The translations under genes were made by a program, and so were the position numbers. Below are positions 8,076 through 16,699 of a stretch of DNA of 64,000 nucleotides, piece by piece; the stretch's first letter is position 1, and the number at the start of each line of letters is the position of its first letter. Under the pieces are notes generated by a model, which was not told the DNA's origin, did not search any database, and saw only the letters and a program-made list of their open reading frames with translations. The DNA is from Paenibacillus sp. FSL H8-0079. Its GTDB lineage: Bacteria; Bacillota; Bacilli; Paenibacillales; Paenibacillaceae. The stretch spans positions 4,464,001 to 4,528,000 of the forward strand of contig NZ_CP150300.1 of NCBI RefSeq assembly GCF_037991315.1. The letters are read 5' to 3'.

Positions 8076-8184
8076 CGCCAGCCCCTCCTCTCCCAATATG
8101 TTCCATACTTAACTATACAGGAAAAGCATTTTTTTGTATAATTCAGTCTGATATGTCGCGCAAGAGCAGAAAGAAGGAATGGAA

Positions 8185-8628
8185 TTGGCAGCTGAGATTA
8201 GTTATGTAACGACGGAAGAACAACTGGAGCAAGCCTTGGGGATTCGCCATCACGTTTTTGTGATCGAGCAACAGGTGCCTGCTGAGATTGAGATTGATCA
8301 ATATGATGTCATCAGTCCGGATGTGCATCATGTATTGTTATGTACGGATGGGCAGGCTGTGGCCACGGGGCGTCTGATCTATTACAGCAAGGATACGGCC
8401 AAGATGCAGCGGATCGCGGTACTTGAGTCTCATCGTTCATTTGGTTATGGAAGTGTGCTTCTGTTGGCCATGGAGGAGCGGGCTCGTGAACTCGGCTTAT
8501 CCTATTCTATACTGGATGCTCAATGTCAGGCTCAGAAATTCTATGAAAAACTGGGCTATGAAGTGATTTCGGAAGAACCTTTTTATGATGCAGATATTCT
8601 GCATGTTCGTATGAGAAAAAGCCTGTAA
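8185..8628 (+). CDS. GNAT family N-acetyltransferase
   Basis: 147 residues. A GNAT acyl-CoA transferase of the ElaA/YjcF type: IRHHVFVIEQQVPAEIEIDQYD near the N-terminus, the acetyl-CoA loop MQRIAVLESHRSFGYGSVLLLAMEE (R-x-x-G/F-Y-G variant), and C-terminal AQKFYEKLGYEV. An ATG at 8179 touches the AAGGA ribosome site and is too close; the TTG at 8185 has six bases spacing, so it is preferred. The substrate is unknown. Single-gene unit. Confidence 0.85.
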   Translation: MAAEISYVTTEEQLEQALGIRHHVFVIEQQVPAEIEIDQYDVISPDVHHVLLCTDGQAVATGRLIYYSKDTAKMQRIAVLESHRSFGYGSVLLLAMEERARELGLSYSILDAQCQAQKFYEKLGYEVISEEPFYDADILHVRMRKSL

Positions 8629-8740
8629 AACCTCGGGTTGGCAGGTCTTTATCAGCATATGGTGCATACTTCCGATGAATTCGGATAGGCTAATCAGGTA
8701 AACAGATTCCTATCTCGTCATATAAGGAGAGTGTGACATC

Positions 8741-8977
8741 ATGGATCAAACGACACGCGAGAGTTTCACAGCAGTACAGAAAAATGGCGACGGTGACCTG
8801 ACGGCCTTTCAGACTTCAGCAGGACGTGTACTGGATTACCAACAGGCACTTGCAGAAGTAAAAGCTGGGGCTATTGCCGGCGTGAATGTATTTAAAGGTA
8901 AGGATGGAGAAATGTACATTCGCGGCGATGCCGACGGCGACCCAACCAATAACCTGGATCAACTTCCCCATTTCTAA
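8741..8977 (+). CDS. DUF3892 family protein
   Basis: 78 residues with the DUF3892 pattern: FTAVQKNGDGDLTAFQTSAGRVLDYQQALAEVKAG (split by region), then INVF-like GVNVFKGKDGEMYIRGDAD and the closing NLDQLP. These are short cytosolic proteins of Bacillales with unknown function. Ribosome site AAGGAGAG lies nine bases before ATG. A terminator follows. Confidence 0.85.
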   Translation: MDQTTRESFTAVQKNGDGDLTAFQTSAGRVLDYQQALAEVKAGAIAGVNVFKGKDGEMYIRGDADGDPTNNLDQLPHF

Positions 8978-9010
8978 AATAGATGCACACCTCGTACGTG
9001 TGACATAGTA

Positions 9011-9047
9011 AGCGCCGATCCGGTTATCCGGGTTGGCGTTTTCTTAT
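9011..9047 (+). terminator. Intrinsic terminator
   Basis: CGCC-GATCCGG and CCGGGTT-GGCG pair around a TTAT loop, then TTTTCTT. Confidence 0.8.
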
Positions 9048-9052
9048 TATGA

Positions 9053-9334
9053 CTAGTAGTCCGTAAAATATTTTACGGAATCCCCGGCAGGCTGGCTTTT
9101 GCGAATCGGCTGTTGTACCTGTTCCCATGCCTGCAAAATCTGTATACCTTCGAGAGTAGAATGGTTATCCCACGCGATATGCCCGGTCCGTTCAAGCTCC
9201 AGCAATGACTCATGAATAAATGCTTTACTTCGTCCCGTCTTGTTCTCCAATTCATCCATACGCGGCAACCGGCGCCGTTGTCCTGCATAGTTCACCATAA
9301 TTCGCAAAATCTTGCGTTCAAAGTCGTTCAGCAT
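9053..9334 (-). CDS. Small winged-helix-like DNA-binding protein
   Basis: 93 residues. MLNDFERKILRIMVNYAGQRRRLP starts a helix-turn-helix; MDELENKTGRSKAFIHESLLELERTGHI has the shape of the second and recognition helices (GRSK..IHESL), as in LexA or MarR N-terminal domains. No ligand domain follows. Its start overlaps the stop of the upstream gene by 17 bases, so the two proteins are coupled. A role as a split regulator with the neighbour is inferred. Confidence 0.7.
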   Translation of the reverse strand: MLNDFERKILRIMVNYAGQRRRLPRMDELENKTGRSKAFIHESLLELERTGHIAWDNHSTLEGIQILQAWEQVQQPIRKSQPAGDSVKYFTDY

Positions 9335-9539
9335 ACTTTACCTCCCCGTTCAGATCCGTAACAGGACGCCATGCCAGAATACCTTGCTCCAGAAATGTTC
9401 GGGGTGAGCCTTCTTTTCCTGCTGATGCCCTAATCATCCCGCCACGTACACTGTTAATTCGAATCTGTCGCTGCGTGATCTGCCCTGCACGATCCATGTA
9501 GACAAGCTCCACCATCTGGCCAATATATTTCCCTAGCAT
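9318..9539 (-). CDS. Small WYL-like domain protein
   Basis: 73 residues: YIGQMVELVYMDRAGQITQRQIRINSVRGGMIRA, then PRTFLEQGILAWRPV. The pattern of Y-x-D-x-x-G, T-x-R-x-I and R-x-F-x-x-x-x-I resembles a WYL ligand-binding domain, which normally follows an HTH within one chain. Here it is a separate protein just before a small HTH protein. GGAGGG touches the ATG at 9545, so the ATG six bases on (9539) is taken as start. The match is weak and by eye. Confidence 0.65.
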   Translation of the reverse strand: MLGKYIGQMVELVYMDRAGQITQRQIRINSVRGGMIRASAGKEGSPRTFLEQGILAWRPVTDLNGEVKYAERL

Positions 9540-9631
9540 AATCATCCCTCCGATAAGAACATTTGTTTGTATTTATTATTATATGCGAACATAAGTTCTT
9601 TATTCAATAGTAAAAAAAGGATTTTGTAAAA

Positions 9632-9676
9632 TAAAAAAACCAGACTTTCACCTTAAAGATTAAGGCAGTCTGGTTC
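9632..9676 (-). terminator. Intrinsic terminator
   Basis: AACCAGACT and AGTCTGGTT close a stem that also contains CCTTAA/TTAAGG, followed on the minus strand by TTTTTTTATTTT. Confidence 0.85.
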
Positions 9677-9735
9677 AACCCATAGTGTAGCTAATGTGAA
9701 AACAATGTATTGTACTCACTACGTTCATTAACGGA

Positions 9736-10056
9736 TCAGTGTCGATCCGATTCCGAAAATTGTACTTTTTTCAATTGCTGTGTAGACGGATTAAAATCAA
9801 CATTCACATAGACTGCGAACTGCTTGCCGTCTTTTGCACGAACCCATAACTTAAACTGTTCCCGTGATTCGTTCGCTGTTAGAGAGGTGCGACCGATATG
9901 CTTGTAGTCCAAAATATCCACATTATATTTGGTTTGTGTTTCTTTGACCGCGATAATTCCCCACTTCGCATAATCAGGGATAGCGGCGCCTGTTCCTGAT
10001 GTAATTCCAGCCAAACTCAGGACTACCGACATGACGGTAACGATGAGCATTCTCAT
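9736..10056 (-). CDS. Exported DUF3889 protein
   Basis: 106 residues from the ATG that lies nine bases after AAGGAG. Signal peptide MRMLIVTVMSVVLSLAGITSG, then the DUF3889 signature PDYAKWGIIAVKETQTKY, DYKHIGRTS, ESREQFKLWVRAKDGKQFAVYV. Bacillales proteins of this family are secreted, about 100 residues, with unknown function. It follows the truncated permease gene by 56 bases and has its own terminator. Confidence 0.85.
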   Translation of the reverse strand: MRMLIVTVMSVVLSLAGITSGTGAAIPDYAKWGIIAVKETQTKYNVDILDYKHIGRTSLTANESREQFKLWVRAKDGKQFAVYVNVDFNPSTQQLKKVQFSESDRH

Positions 10057-10112
10057 TTCACTCACTCCTTGGGACAATATGTTTCTGTTATATTGCCCGT
10101 CCGGGTTTTATT

Positions 10113-10421
10113 TTACACGAATAAACGAAAGATCCAGGCCAGTGGCCGTAGGGAAAAAGGAACCACATGAACAAGTCGGTCAAACGAATCAGGAGGCTCC
10201 GTCCGCAAACTCATTCCCCAATCACCCGAGAGAAAGTGTTGTTGAGTCTGTGGTTCCTGAGGACGTTCCAACCCGTATTTCTTTTCGAGCAATTGCCTCG
10301 TTTCTTCATCCACCTGAACCTCATTTGTAACGACATATGCTGTGACAGGCTCGCTGCTTATGTACATCAGAATCATTAGAAACATCAAAATCCACACCAT
10401 TTTTATCCAACGTTTGTTCAT
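10113..10421 (-). pseudogene. Truncated OppB/DppB-type peptide permease N-terminus
   Basis: 102 residues starting with a basic residue cluster and one transmembrane helix (VWILMFLMILMYISS). Then comes a stretch that matches the start of oligopeptide permease subunits: LLEKKYGLERP, FLSGDWGMSLRT, then PFSL where the next helix should begin. A normal OppB has about 310 residues and six helices; here the frame stops right after the first periplasmic part. AAAGGAG lies before the ATG, so it may still be translated. It is either a decay remnant or a small derived protein; no other permease parts are near. Confidence 0.6.
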
Positions 10422-10595
10422 CTCTTACTCCTTTGAAAAATCATGGTTCTCTTGTAACTGGAAGACTCGTTTGAGTGTTTGATTATACATAAAATTCACC
10501 GTATTGGAAATAACAAAAGGGAGAAGATATGAGGTGAATTCACGATCTGAAACCCTACACGATCTGCAATACCACTATGAGGAGGTTACACCCGA

Positions 10596-11498
10596 ATGTT
10601 CAAACGCTTGGATGAAATCCTGATTGAGATTCCCAATGTCGAGAAGCCAGATCCGAATGCTGCGGCAGCCATACAAGAATTGCTCGGTGGCAAATTCGGA
10701 GAAATGTCAACGTTGAACAACTACCTCTATCAATCGTTTAATTTTCGCTCCAAAGAAAAGTTAAAGCCCTTCTATGACCTCGTCATGAGTATCACGGCCG
10801 AAGAATTGGGTCATGTTGAGCTAGTGTCTCATGGTATTAACAAATGCCTCAGAGGATCAACCGAGTACAAAGAACCCGACGATACACCGCTTGGCTCCGT
10901 GAAGGATGCTCGTCTGTCGTATCATTTTCTGGCAGGTGCGCAGGGAGCGATGCCTTTCGACTCCATGGGTAATCCGTGGACAGGAGCACACGTCTTCAAT
11001 AGTGGTAACTTGGTCGAGGATCTGCTGCACAACTTTTTCCTTGAATGCGGAGCGCGTACCCATAAAATGAAAGTATACGAAATGACCGATCACCCCGCAG
11101 CCCGGGAAGTTGTCGGTTACCTGCTGGTGCGTGGCGGCGTGCATGTCGTGGCATATGCAAAAGCACTTGAGATTGCAACTGGCGTAAATGTAACCAAGCT
11201 GGTTCCTATCCCTTCACTGAACAACAAAGCCTTCAATGAGGCTCGTAAATATGAAGAAAAAGGGGTACACACCAAGCTGTATACCTATAGTGATAAAGAC
11301 TTCAACACGATCGGTCAGATCTGGAAAGGAACTCACCCCGAAGATGGACAACCTTTGGAAGTCATTCAAGGGATACCTGAAGGATTCCCGATTCCGGAAT
11401 CTCCAGCAGTGGAGGAAGAATTTGCACCAGGCATCTCTCAGGAAGAATTCAAAGAAATTGCTCGCCGTCTGAAGATGGCAGGGAATATTGTGGATTAA
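10596..11498 (+). CDS. Manganese catalase
   Basis: 300-residue di-manganese catalase (B. subtilis YdbD type), which splits hydrogen peroxide in the cytosol. Predicted metal ligands at the expected positions: E36 (KFGEMSTLNNY), E70 and H73 (ITAEELGHVE), E150 (FFLECGART) and H183 (GGVHVVAY). The C-terminal part ends in an acidic loop and EIARRLKMAGNIVD. GAGGAGG stands before the ATG. It is alone and followed by a terminator. Together with ohr it provides peroxide defence in this region. Confidence 0.95.
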   Translation: MFKRLDEILIEIPNVEKPDPNAAAAIQELLGGKFGEMSTLNNYLYQSFNFRSKEKLKPFYDLVMSITAEELGHVELVSHGINKCLRGSTEYKEPDDTPLGSVKDARLSYHFLAGAQGAMPFDSMGNPWTGAHVFNSGNLVEDLLHNFFLECGARTHKMKVYEMTDHPAAREVVGYLLVRGGVHVVAYAKALEIATGVNVTKLVPIPSLNNKAFNEARKYEEKGVHTKLYTYSDKDFNTIGQIWKGTHPEDGQPLEVIQGIPEGFPIPESPAVEEEFAPGISQEEFKEIARRLKMAGNIVD

Positions 11499-11515
11499 TT
11501 CAGCAAAGTAACAAA

Positions 11516-11548
11516 ATAAGCCCAACCTTCAAAGGTTTGGGCTTATTA
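11516..11548 (+). terminator. Terminator of Mn catalase gene
   Basis: ATAAGCCCAAACC-type stem: AAGCCCAA(CC) pairs with GGTTTGGGCTT around a short loop. The T-run is poor (ATTACA), so efficiency is uncertain. Confidence 0.65.
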
Positions 11549-11633
11549 CAGTTGTAACAAGATTTCAATATTTCACTTTGCTACAATATACCGAAACAAT
11601 CATCTGAAAACTCACCATTAATCTTATATTCAA

Positions 11634-12068
11634 TTAAATATCGTTATCCGAATGTTTCTTAATCATCTCCAAGAGCTCTTCTTCACTATTCAAACGTATA
11701 GAATCCGTATATTCCCATATAAAATAAGGAGCTAGGTCTTTGGCTATTTCTTCCCAAGTCTCCCCCTGATGCTGCATCAGAATTTGCTGAATGGTTTCCG
11801 TAATCAATTCAAAATCTAACTTATTAACAATAAAATGCCTCATACCCAAGACTACGTTAATCTCGTTTTTCAGTTCTCTTTCTAATGCTTTCGGAGTTAT
11901 GATTGTAAAATCAAAATTATCCTCACCTTCAGAATCTTCCGTTCCAATACAGGCTGTACCTGACAAGTAAAAATCGTCTCCGATATCTTCAGTCTCCGTG
12001 AATTGTAACTTGCCATGAATATTCGGATTTCCAGTAATAATAAGATCTTTTAAGATCGGCTTAATCAC
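11634..12068 (-). CDS. Imm8 family immunity protein
   Basis: 144 residues. The core GTEDSEGEDNFDFTIITPKALERELKN (read in parts) is the Imm8 signature: G-x-E-G-E-D-x-F-x-F followed by V/I-x-TP. Imm8 proteins neutralise polymorphic toxins delivered between competing bacteria. The start is GTG, with AAGAGGTG six bases upstream. It is the last gene of a three-gene unit with DUF5071 and a lipoprotein. No cognate toxin or secretion gene is in the window, so it looks like an orphan immunity gene. AT-rich relative to neighbours. Confidence 0.8.
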   Translation of the reverse strand: MIKPILKDLIITGNPNIHGKLQFTETEDIGDDFYLSGTACIGTEDSEGEDNFDFTIITPKALERELKNEINVVLGMRHFIVNKLDFELITETIQQILMQHQGETWEEIAKDLAPYFIWEYTDSIRLNSEEELLEMIKKHSDNDI

Positions 12069-12171
12069 GTTTTACACCTCTTAGGTATCTAGTTCTTCCA
12101 TTAATCGCTATTTTTCTTGTTTCGGTGCTTCATAGCATATTCCATTTTCTTAGAACGCTAATTACCAATTT

Positions 12172-12600
12172 CTATGTATCCAAACTTCCATATCCACCTA
12201 TCTCTCGTTGGTCTCCCTTCATCTTTTCCAAAAGCTCCAAGATAACCTCATCCAACTCCTCTAGTATCTCATCATGTGTAGGAGACTCCAGTATTCTTAC
12301 CAAATCCGTCTGTAGCATATTTAGATGTGATACAGGCAATCGATCAATCAAACCGACCAAAACAAAATATTCCCACGTAGAATCATGTGTTTGCAATACA
12401 TCCTTAATATGAGGAATTAAGTCTTCGCCCAGTCTCAATAGCAGATCCTCTATCGGCTTAGAGATAGGCCAATTCCCGTCTTGCAACCACTCCATAAGCA
12501 TTGGGATGATAACTTTTAATTCGACATCACTAAATTCACTTAACTTGCGCACCGCTTCAAAATCAGACTTATCGCGGGGAAAATACTCCCTAATCTCCAT
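12172..12600 (-). CDS. DUF5071 family protein (immunity-like)
   Basis: 142 residues, all-alpha HEAT-like pattern: MEIREYFPRDKSDFEAV, then PMLMEWLQDGNWPISKPIEDLLL and IPHIKDVLQTHDSTWEYFVLVGLI. The phrase LQDGNWP-I-x-x-PI and W-x-Y are the family marks of DUF5071, often encoded among Imm genes. AGAGGGG precedes the ATG. It lies between a lipoprotein gene (46 bp) and the Imm8 gene (103 bp). Biochemical role unknown; an immunity role is inferred from context. Confidence 0.8.
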   Translation of the reverse strand: MEIREYFPRDKSDFEAVRKLSEFSDVELKVIIPMLMEWLQDGNWPISKPIEDLLLRLGEDLIPHIKDVLQTHDSTWEYFVLVGLIDRLPVSHLNMLQTDLVRILESPTHDEILEELDEVILELLEKMKGDQREIGGYGSLDT

Positions 12601-12646
12601 TTAAATCCCCTCTCCCATCCCATATAAATACTTTTGTTCTCTTCTA

Positions 12647-13216
12647 TTACTCGACTGACTCTACATCCTCTACTCTGATATCAATCTCATCTTGATTCTC
12701 TGTCGTTGACATCGCATCTTTCATGCGAATAGTCCACATTCCTGCATCCTGATAAAATTGTACATCTTCAATCACGGGAATACGTACCTTTTCTCCATCT
12801 GGTGAGTATAATGCACCCCGAATTGCGTCCGCCTCACTTAGATGAGCACCATCTGGAGTATTTGGACAAGATACCGCTATCGTTTCTGCTCTGGCCTGCC
12901 CAGGATAGGGTTCGTTTTCCGGGCCTCCATCCGTCCAGATTTCAACATAGGAGCCGATCTGCTGATCAGGCGCGTTGGAGAACCATTTTGCCGGATAATA
13001 CCGACTGTCTCCCCCATTGGAACTGTAATCTTGAAATGCGGGATCAACAACAAGAATAGAATCGTCTTTGCGTTCAACCACATAACCAGTGAAACCTCTA
13101 TCATCTGGTACATCCGTTGTAGTCTGCGCCGACTTACATGCATTTTGTTCCGCACATCCCGTAAGACATCCTAGCAAGATTGAAATTGATATGAAGGCTG
13201 TACGAAGATTGGACAT
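12647..13216 (-). CDS. Lipoprotein with DUF3221 (YobA-like) domain
   Basis: 189 residues. Lipoprotein signal peptide with lipobox LTGC-A at residues 18-21. Residues 43-120 fit DUF3221: FTGYVVERKDDSILVVDP, AKWFSN, IGSYVEIWTDGG, ENEPYPGQARAE. A second part (HLSEADAIRGALYSPDGEKVRIPVIEDV, in parts) could be a small beta domain. AAGGAGG before the ATG. First gene of the unit with DUF5071 and Imm8 genes. B. subtilis YobA is a secreted protein of unknown role. Confidence 0.82.
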   Translation of the reverse strand: MSNLRTAFISISILLGCLTGCAEQNACKSAQTTTDVPDDRGFTGYVVERKDDSILVVDPAFQDYSSNGGDSRYYPAKWFSNAPDQQIGSYVEIWTDGGPENEPYPGQARAETIAVSCPNTPDGAHLSEADAIRGALYSPDGEKVRIPVIEDVQFYQDAGMWTIRMKDAMSTTENQDEIDIRVEDVESVE

Positions 13217-13341
13217 ATGTCCGTCCTCCTTAACTATATTCCCTTTCTAATGCTAACGTCCAATACCAAGTTATTGTTGCAAACACAGCCTTCAACTCAT
13301 CCTCGTCTCTCACATGGCTCGTCTCAAGCAATCAGAATACT

Positions 13342-13671
13342 TCACTTCTTAATGTTTCTCTTATACAAATACCTGCCCCATACCACCAACGCCGTACACA
13401 ACAAGATCACACAATAGGCCCACACAAAAAACATGGCAAGCCCCAACCCGATGTTGGCATCCAGGCGCTCATCAAAGATCTTCGTGTACAACGCAAAACC
13501 GAGTGGCACGGCGCCAACAATGAAAAGTCCAATAAGCCATCCACCCCAGCGTCGGAAACTGGAACCCCTGCCATTACCGGTATGCTTGCGAATTCCTTGA
13601 ATCAGAAACCACAAAATCAGAATAAATAATAGACAGGTCATAAGAATTTTCTGCATATCGCTCAATTGCAT
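13342..13671 (-). CDS. Small three-helix membrane protein
   Basis: 109 residues with three transmembrane segments: LMTCLLFILILWFLIQGI, WLIGLFIVGAVPLGFALY, and LAMFFVWAYCVILLCTALVVW. Basic loop GKHTGNGRGSSFRRW-like between helices 1 and 2, and a basic end YLYKRNIKK, so the C-terminus is probably inside. AGGAGG eight bases before the ATG. No family recognised. It reads in the same direction as the immunity unit, 125 bp upstream of it. Confidence 0.65.
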   Translation of the reverse strand: MQLSDMQKILMTCLLFILILWFLIQGIRKHTGNGRGSSFRRWGGWLIGLFIVGAVPLGFALYTKIFDERLDANIGLGLAMFFVWAYCVILLCTALVVWGRYLYKRNIKK

Positions 13672-13819
13672 CTCGTTCGCCTCCTACGTCATATATAATG
13701 ATGAACATATTAACTCATTGAAGTTGAAGACTTAACTATCATTACCCGATTCTATGCCCATGATCACAGGCAGACAACAGCATGGCACCCCAGACCCACA
13801 CAATAATTATGAAAAAGAA

Positions 13820-13870
13820 AATAACGCCACCGTCCTGACTCCTTCCAAGTCAAGAACGATGGCGTTACTT
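13820..13870 (-). terminator. Terminator of the siderophore/ABC unit
   Basis: AACGCCATCGTTCTTGACT and AGTCAGGACGGTGGCGTT pair with a few bulges around GGAAGG, then ATTTTCTTTTT on the minus strand. Confidence 0.85.
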
Positions 13871-13905
13871 CTCATATTTACATTGTTACATCCACATCGA
13901 ATAGG

Positions 13906-15621
13906 TTACGAGCCAAACTGCGCATAGTGAAGGCGACTGTACACCCCACCTGCCGCGAGTAATTCTTCATGACGCCCCTGCTCCGTTATGCCTTGTTCAG
14001 CAACGACAACAATGCGATCTGCATTTTTGATCGTAGCCAATCGGTGAGCAATGACCAGTGTGGTCCGACCCTCGGACAGCTCAGCAAGCGATTGCTGAAT
14101 CGCTGCTTCCGTTTCTGTATCCAGCGCTGATGTGGCTTCGTCCAGGATCAGAATTGGTGGATTTTTCAGGAACATACGGGCAATAGACAAACGCTGTTTC
14201 TGTCCACCGGACAGCTTCACGCCGCGTTCACCAATTAACGTATCCAATCCTTCCGGCATCGATTGAATCAAAGGTTCCATCTGTGCACGTCTAGCAGCCA
14301 TCCAGATTTCTTCTTCGGACGCATCCAGCTTGCCATAGGCAATATTCTCGCGAATGGATCCATCGAAGAGGAACACGTCCTGTTGTACAATTCCGATATG
14401 ACTACGCAAGGAATCCAGTGTCATATCCTGTATCTCCTGACCATCAATCGTGATGCGACCTTCCAGCACATCATAGAACCGTGGCAGCAGACTGCATAGC
14501 GTTGTTTTACCTGCCCCCGATGGACCGACAAGCGCTACAGTTTCACCTGCACGTACGTTTAGATCAATACCTTTGAGCACAGGTTCCTGATCGGAATAAC
14601 CAAAGGTTACTTGCTCATAACGAATATCTCCACGCAAATGGGATACCGTAACGGCCCCTGGACGATCTTCCACATCCGGTTCCATATCGAGCAGTTCCGT
14701 ATAACGTTTGAAGCCCGCAATCCCCTTGGGATACGTCTCGATCACCGAGTTAATCTTCTGGATCGGTGTCAGGAACACATTGGACAACATAATAAATGCA
14801 ATGAACTGACCGTAGGTCATACTGCCTTGAATAACAAACCATGTTCCGCATACCAGGACAAAGAGGGATACCAGCTTCATCAGCATATAACTGACAGAGG
14901 AGTTCCAGGCCATGATTTTATATGCGATCAGTTTGGTCTGACGGAAACGACCGTTGTTCACAGCGAATTGTGCTTTTTCATGCTCTTCATTAGCAAAAGC
15001 CTGAACAACACGAATACCTGTAATATTGTTCTCAACACGAGCGTTGAAGTCGGCAATATCACCGAACATTCGGCTGAATGCCTTGGACATTTTGCTACCA
15101 AAGTAGAGTGACAGATAAATAATCAACGGAACGATGATAAAGGTTAACACCGCCAGATTTCCATTAATGCTCATCATGATGCTGAATGCACCAATCAGTG
15201 TCATCACCGCGATAAATACATCCTCTGGACCATGATGGGCAATCTCACCGATATCCATTAGATCGTTAGTCATGCGGGACACGAGGTGTCCTGTTTTTGT
15301 ATTATCGAAGAAACGGAACGATAGCTTCTGCACATGATTAAACAGACTTTTACGCATATCCGTCTCAATGTTAATGCCCAGCTTGTGTCCCCAATAGGTA
15401 ACCACAAAGTTCAGAAATGAATTCAATAAGTAGATGCCCAGCAATGCCAGACAGGCCCATAGAATCCAGTCCCAGCGGCCGCCTGGCAGCAGATCATCGA
15501 CTACCCGGTTGACCGCCAGTGGAAAAGCCAGCTCCAGCAGAGCGACTAGAATCGCACAACTGAAGTCAAGAATAAAGAGCTTTTTGTAAGGCCTGTAATA
15601 GGCAAAGAAACGGCGAAGCAT
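13906..15621 (-). CDS. ywjA: ABC exporter half-transporter, YwjA-like
   Basis: 571 residues: a six-helix type IV exporter domain (about residues 1-310) fused to an ATPase. Walker A GPSGAGKTT, Q-loop, signature LSGGQKQR, Walker B ILILDEATSALD and switch IAHRL are all present, so it is likely active as a homodimer. LRRFFAYYRPYKKLFILDF and HKLGINIETDMRK closely recall B. subtilis YwjA, reported as Fur-regulated. It lies 44 bp after two siderophore permease genes behind a Fur box, supporting an iron-related job. The transported substrate is unknown. Confidence 0.9.
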   Translation of the reverse strand: MLRRFFAYYRPYKKLFILDFSCAILVALLELAFPLAVNRVVDDLLPGGRWDWILWACLALLGIYLLNSFLNFVVTYWGHKLGINIETDMRKSLFNHVQKLSFRFFDNTKTGHLVSRMTNDLMDIGEIAHHGPEDVFIAVMTLIGAFSIMMSINGNLAVLTFIIVPLIIYLSLYFGSKMSKAFSRMFGDIADFNARVENNITGIRVVQAFANEEHEKAQFAVNNGRFRQTKLIAYKIMAWNSSVSYMLMKLVSLFVLVCGTWFVIQGSMTYGQFIAFIMLSNVFLTPIQKINSVIETYPKGIAGFKRYTELLDMEPDVEDRPGAVTVSHLRGDIRYEQVTFGYSDQEPVLKGIDLNVRAGETVALVGPSGAGKTTLCSLLPRFYDVLEGRITIDGQEIQDMTLDSLRSHIGIVQQDVFLFDGSIRENIAYGKLDASEEEIWMAARRAQMEPLIQSMPEGLDTLIGERGVKLSGGQKQRLSIARMFLKNPPILILDEATSALDTETEAAIQQSLAELSEGRTTLVIAHRLATIKNADRIVVVAEQGITEQGRHEELLAAGGVYSRLHYAQFGS

Positions 15622-15665
15622 GGACTGAAGTCCTCCTTATGCAACCACACATTGATGATTACGTT

Positions 15666-16697
15666 CTATTTCGTCTTGCTTAAGAGGTACAGGAAGTATG
15701 GCGCACCAATAATGGCAACCAGTATACCCGCAGGTATCTCTGAAGGCTGTAGAATGACACGGCCCAGCGTATCTGCAACGAGCACGAGCAATGAGCCAAC
15801 CAGTGCAGATGCGGGTAAAAGGAACTGATGTTTTGGACCCACCAGACGACGCGCCAAATGCGGTCCGATCAGACCGACAAAACCAATTCCCCCGCTCACA
15901 GATACACATGAGCCTGCAAGCCCTACGGCAGCCGCAAGCAGAATCAGACGCTCACGCTCAACCGGAGCCCCGAGTCCACTCGCAGTCTGGTCACCCAGAT
16001 TAAGTACGTTCAATACTCGTGCCTTATACAGAACAATCGGTACAAGCACGATTAGAAACGGCAGCAATGCCGTTACAAATTTCCAGTTCGAGCCCCAGAT
16101 GCTGCCTGCCATCCAGGTAGCTACAAACTGATACTTTTCCGGACTAAGCCGCAAGGTAAGCACGATCATGACCGAGCTGATTCCTGCTGCTACCCCGATA
16201 CCCGTAAGTAACATCCGAGTGGGCATAATGCCCTCTCCTTTTTTGTAAGAGAGCACATAGATCAGAAATGCAGCAAAACCGGAACCGATCAGGGCCAGAA
16301 TTGGCAACAGAAATACCGGAGCCGCTGTGGTTGTCGGGAAAAAGGAAACAAATAACATAACGACAAGTCCAGCACCTGCATTAATCCCGAGGATACCCGG
16401 ATCTGCCAGCGCATTGCGAGATACCCCCTGCAAAATACAACCAGATAACGCAAGTCCTGCACCGACCATTACCGAAATAACGATACGCGGCAGACGGAAT
16501 TCAAACAGGATCAATTCCTGTTTCGCCGTACCTCCGCCAAACAAGGTACGCATCACCTCAAGCGGCGAAAGCTTGGTAAAACCTGTGTTCATGCTCACCA
16601 CAAAAGCCGTAATAATTAATAGGGCAAGCACAATGAGGACAATCGCGCTCTTGGCTCTCTTTTTGCGCTCTGCTCCAACTATTGTTGAGGATTCCAT
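15666..16697 (-). CDS. FecCD-family iron-siderophore ABC permease 2
   Basis: 343 residues, about nine to ten transmembrane segments. FecCD marks: RLPRIVISVMVGAGLALSGCILQG, NALADPGILGINAGA, PTRMLLTGIGVA, SGGIGFVGLIGPHLARRLVG (EAA-like loop contacting the ATPase), and the closing EIPAGILVAIIGAPYFLYLL. Pairs with the gene upstream to form a heterodimeric importer like YfiZ/YfhA. No ATPase or binding protein is nearby; in Bacillus a shared ATPase (YusV/FhuC type) can serve several such permeases. Starts two bases after the upstream stop. Confidence 0.93.
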   Translation of the reverse strand: MESSTIVGAERKKRAKSAIVLIVLALLIITAFVVSMNTGFTKLSPLEVMRTLFGGGTAKQELILFEFRLPRIVISVMVGAGLALSGCILQGVSRNALADPGILGINAGAGLVVMLFVSFFPTTTAAPVFLLPILALIGSGFAAFLIYVLSYKKGEGIMPTRMLLTGIGVAAGISSVMIVLTLRLSPEKYQFVATWMAGSIWGSNWKFVTALLPFLIVLVPIVLYKARVLNVLNLGDQTASGLGAPVERERLILLAAAVGLAGSCVSVSGGIGFVGLIGPHLARRLVGPKHQFLLPASALVGSLLVLVADTLGRVILQPSEIPAGILVAIIGAPYFLYLLSKTK

Positions 16698-16699
16698 CG

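Noticed and set aside
10856..11178. Minus-strand frames inside the Mn catalase gene
   Set aside because: Antisense shadows of a complete catalase gene.
13670..13830. Hydrophobic minus-strand stretch before the ABC terminator
   Set aside because: No start codon with a ribosome site, and its 5' part would overlap the terminator hairpin.
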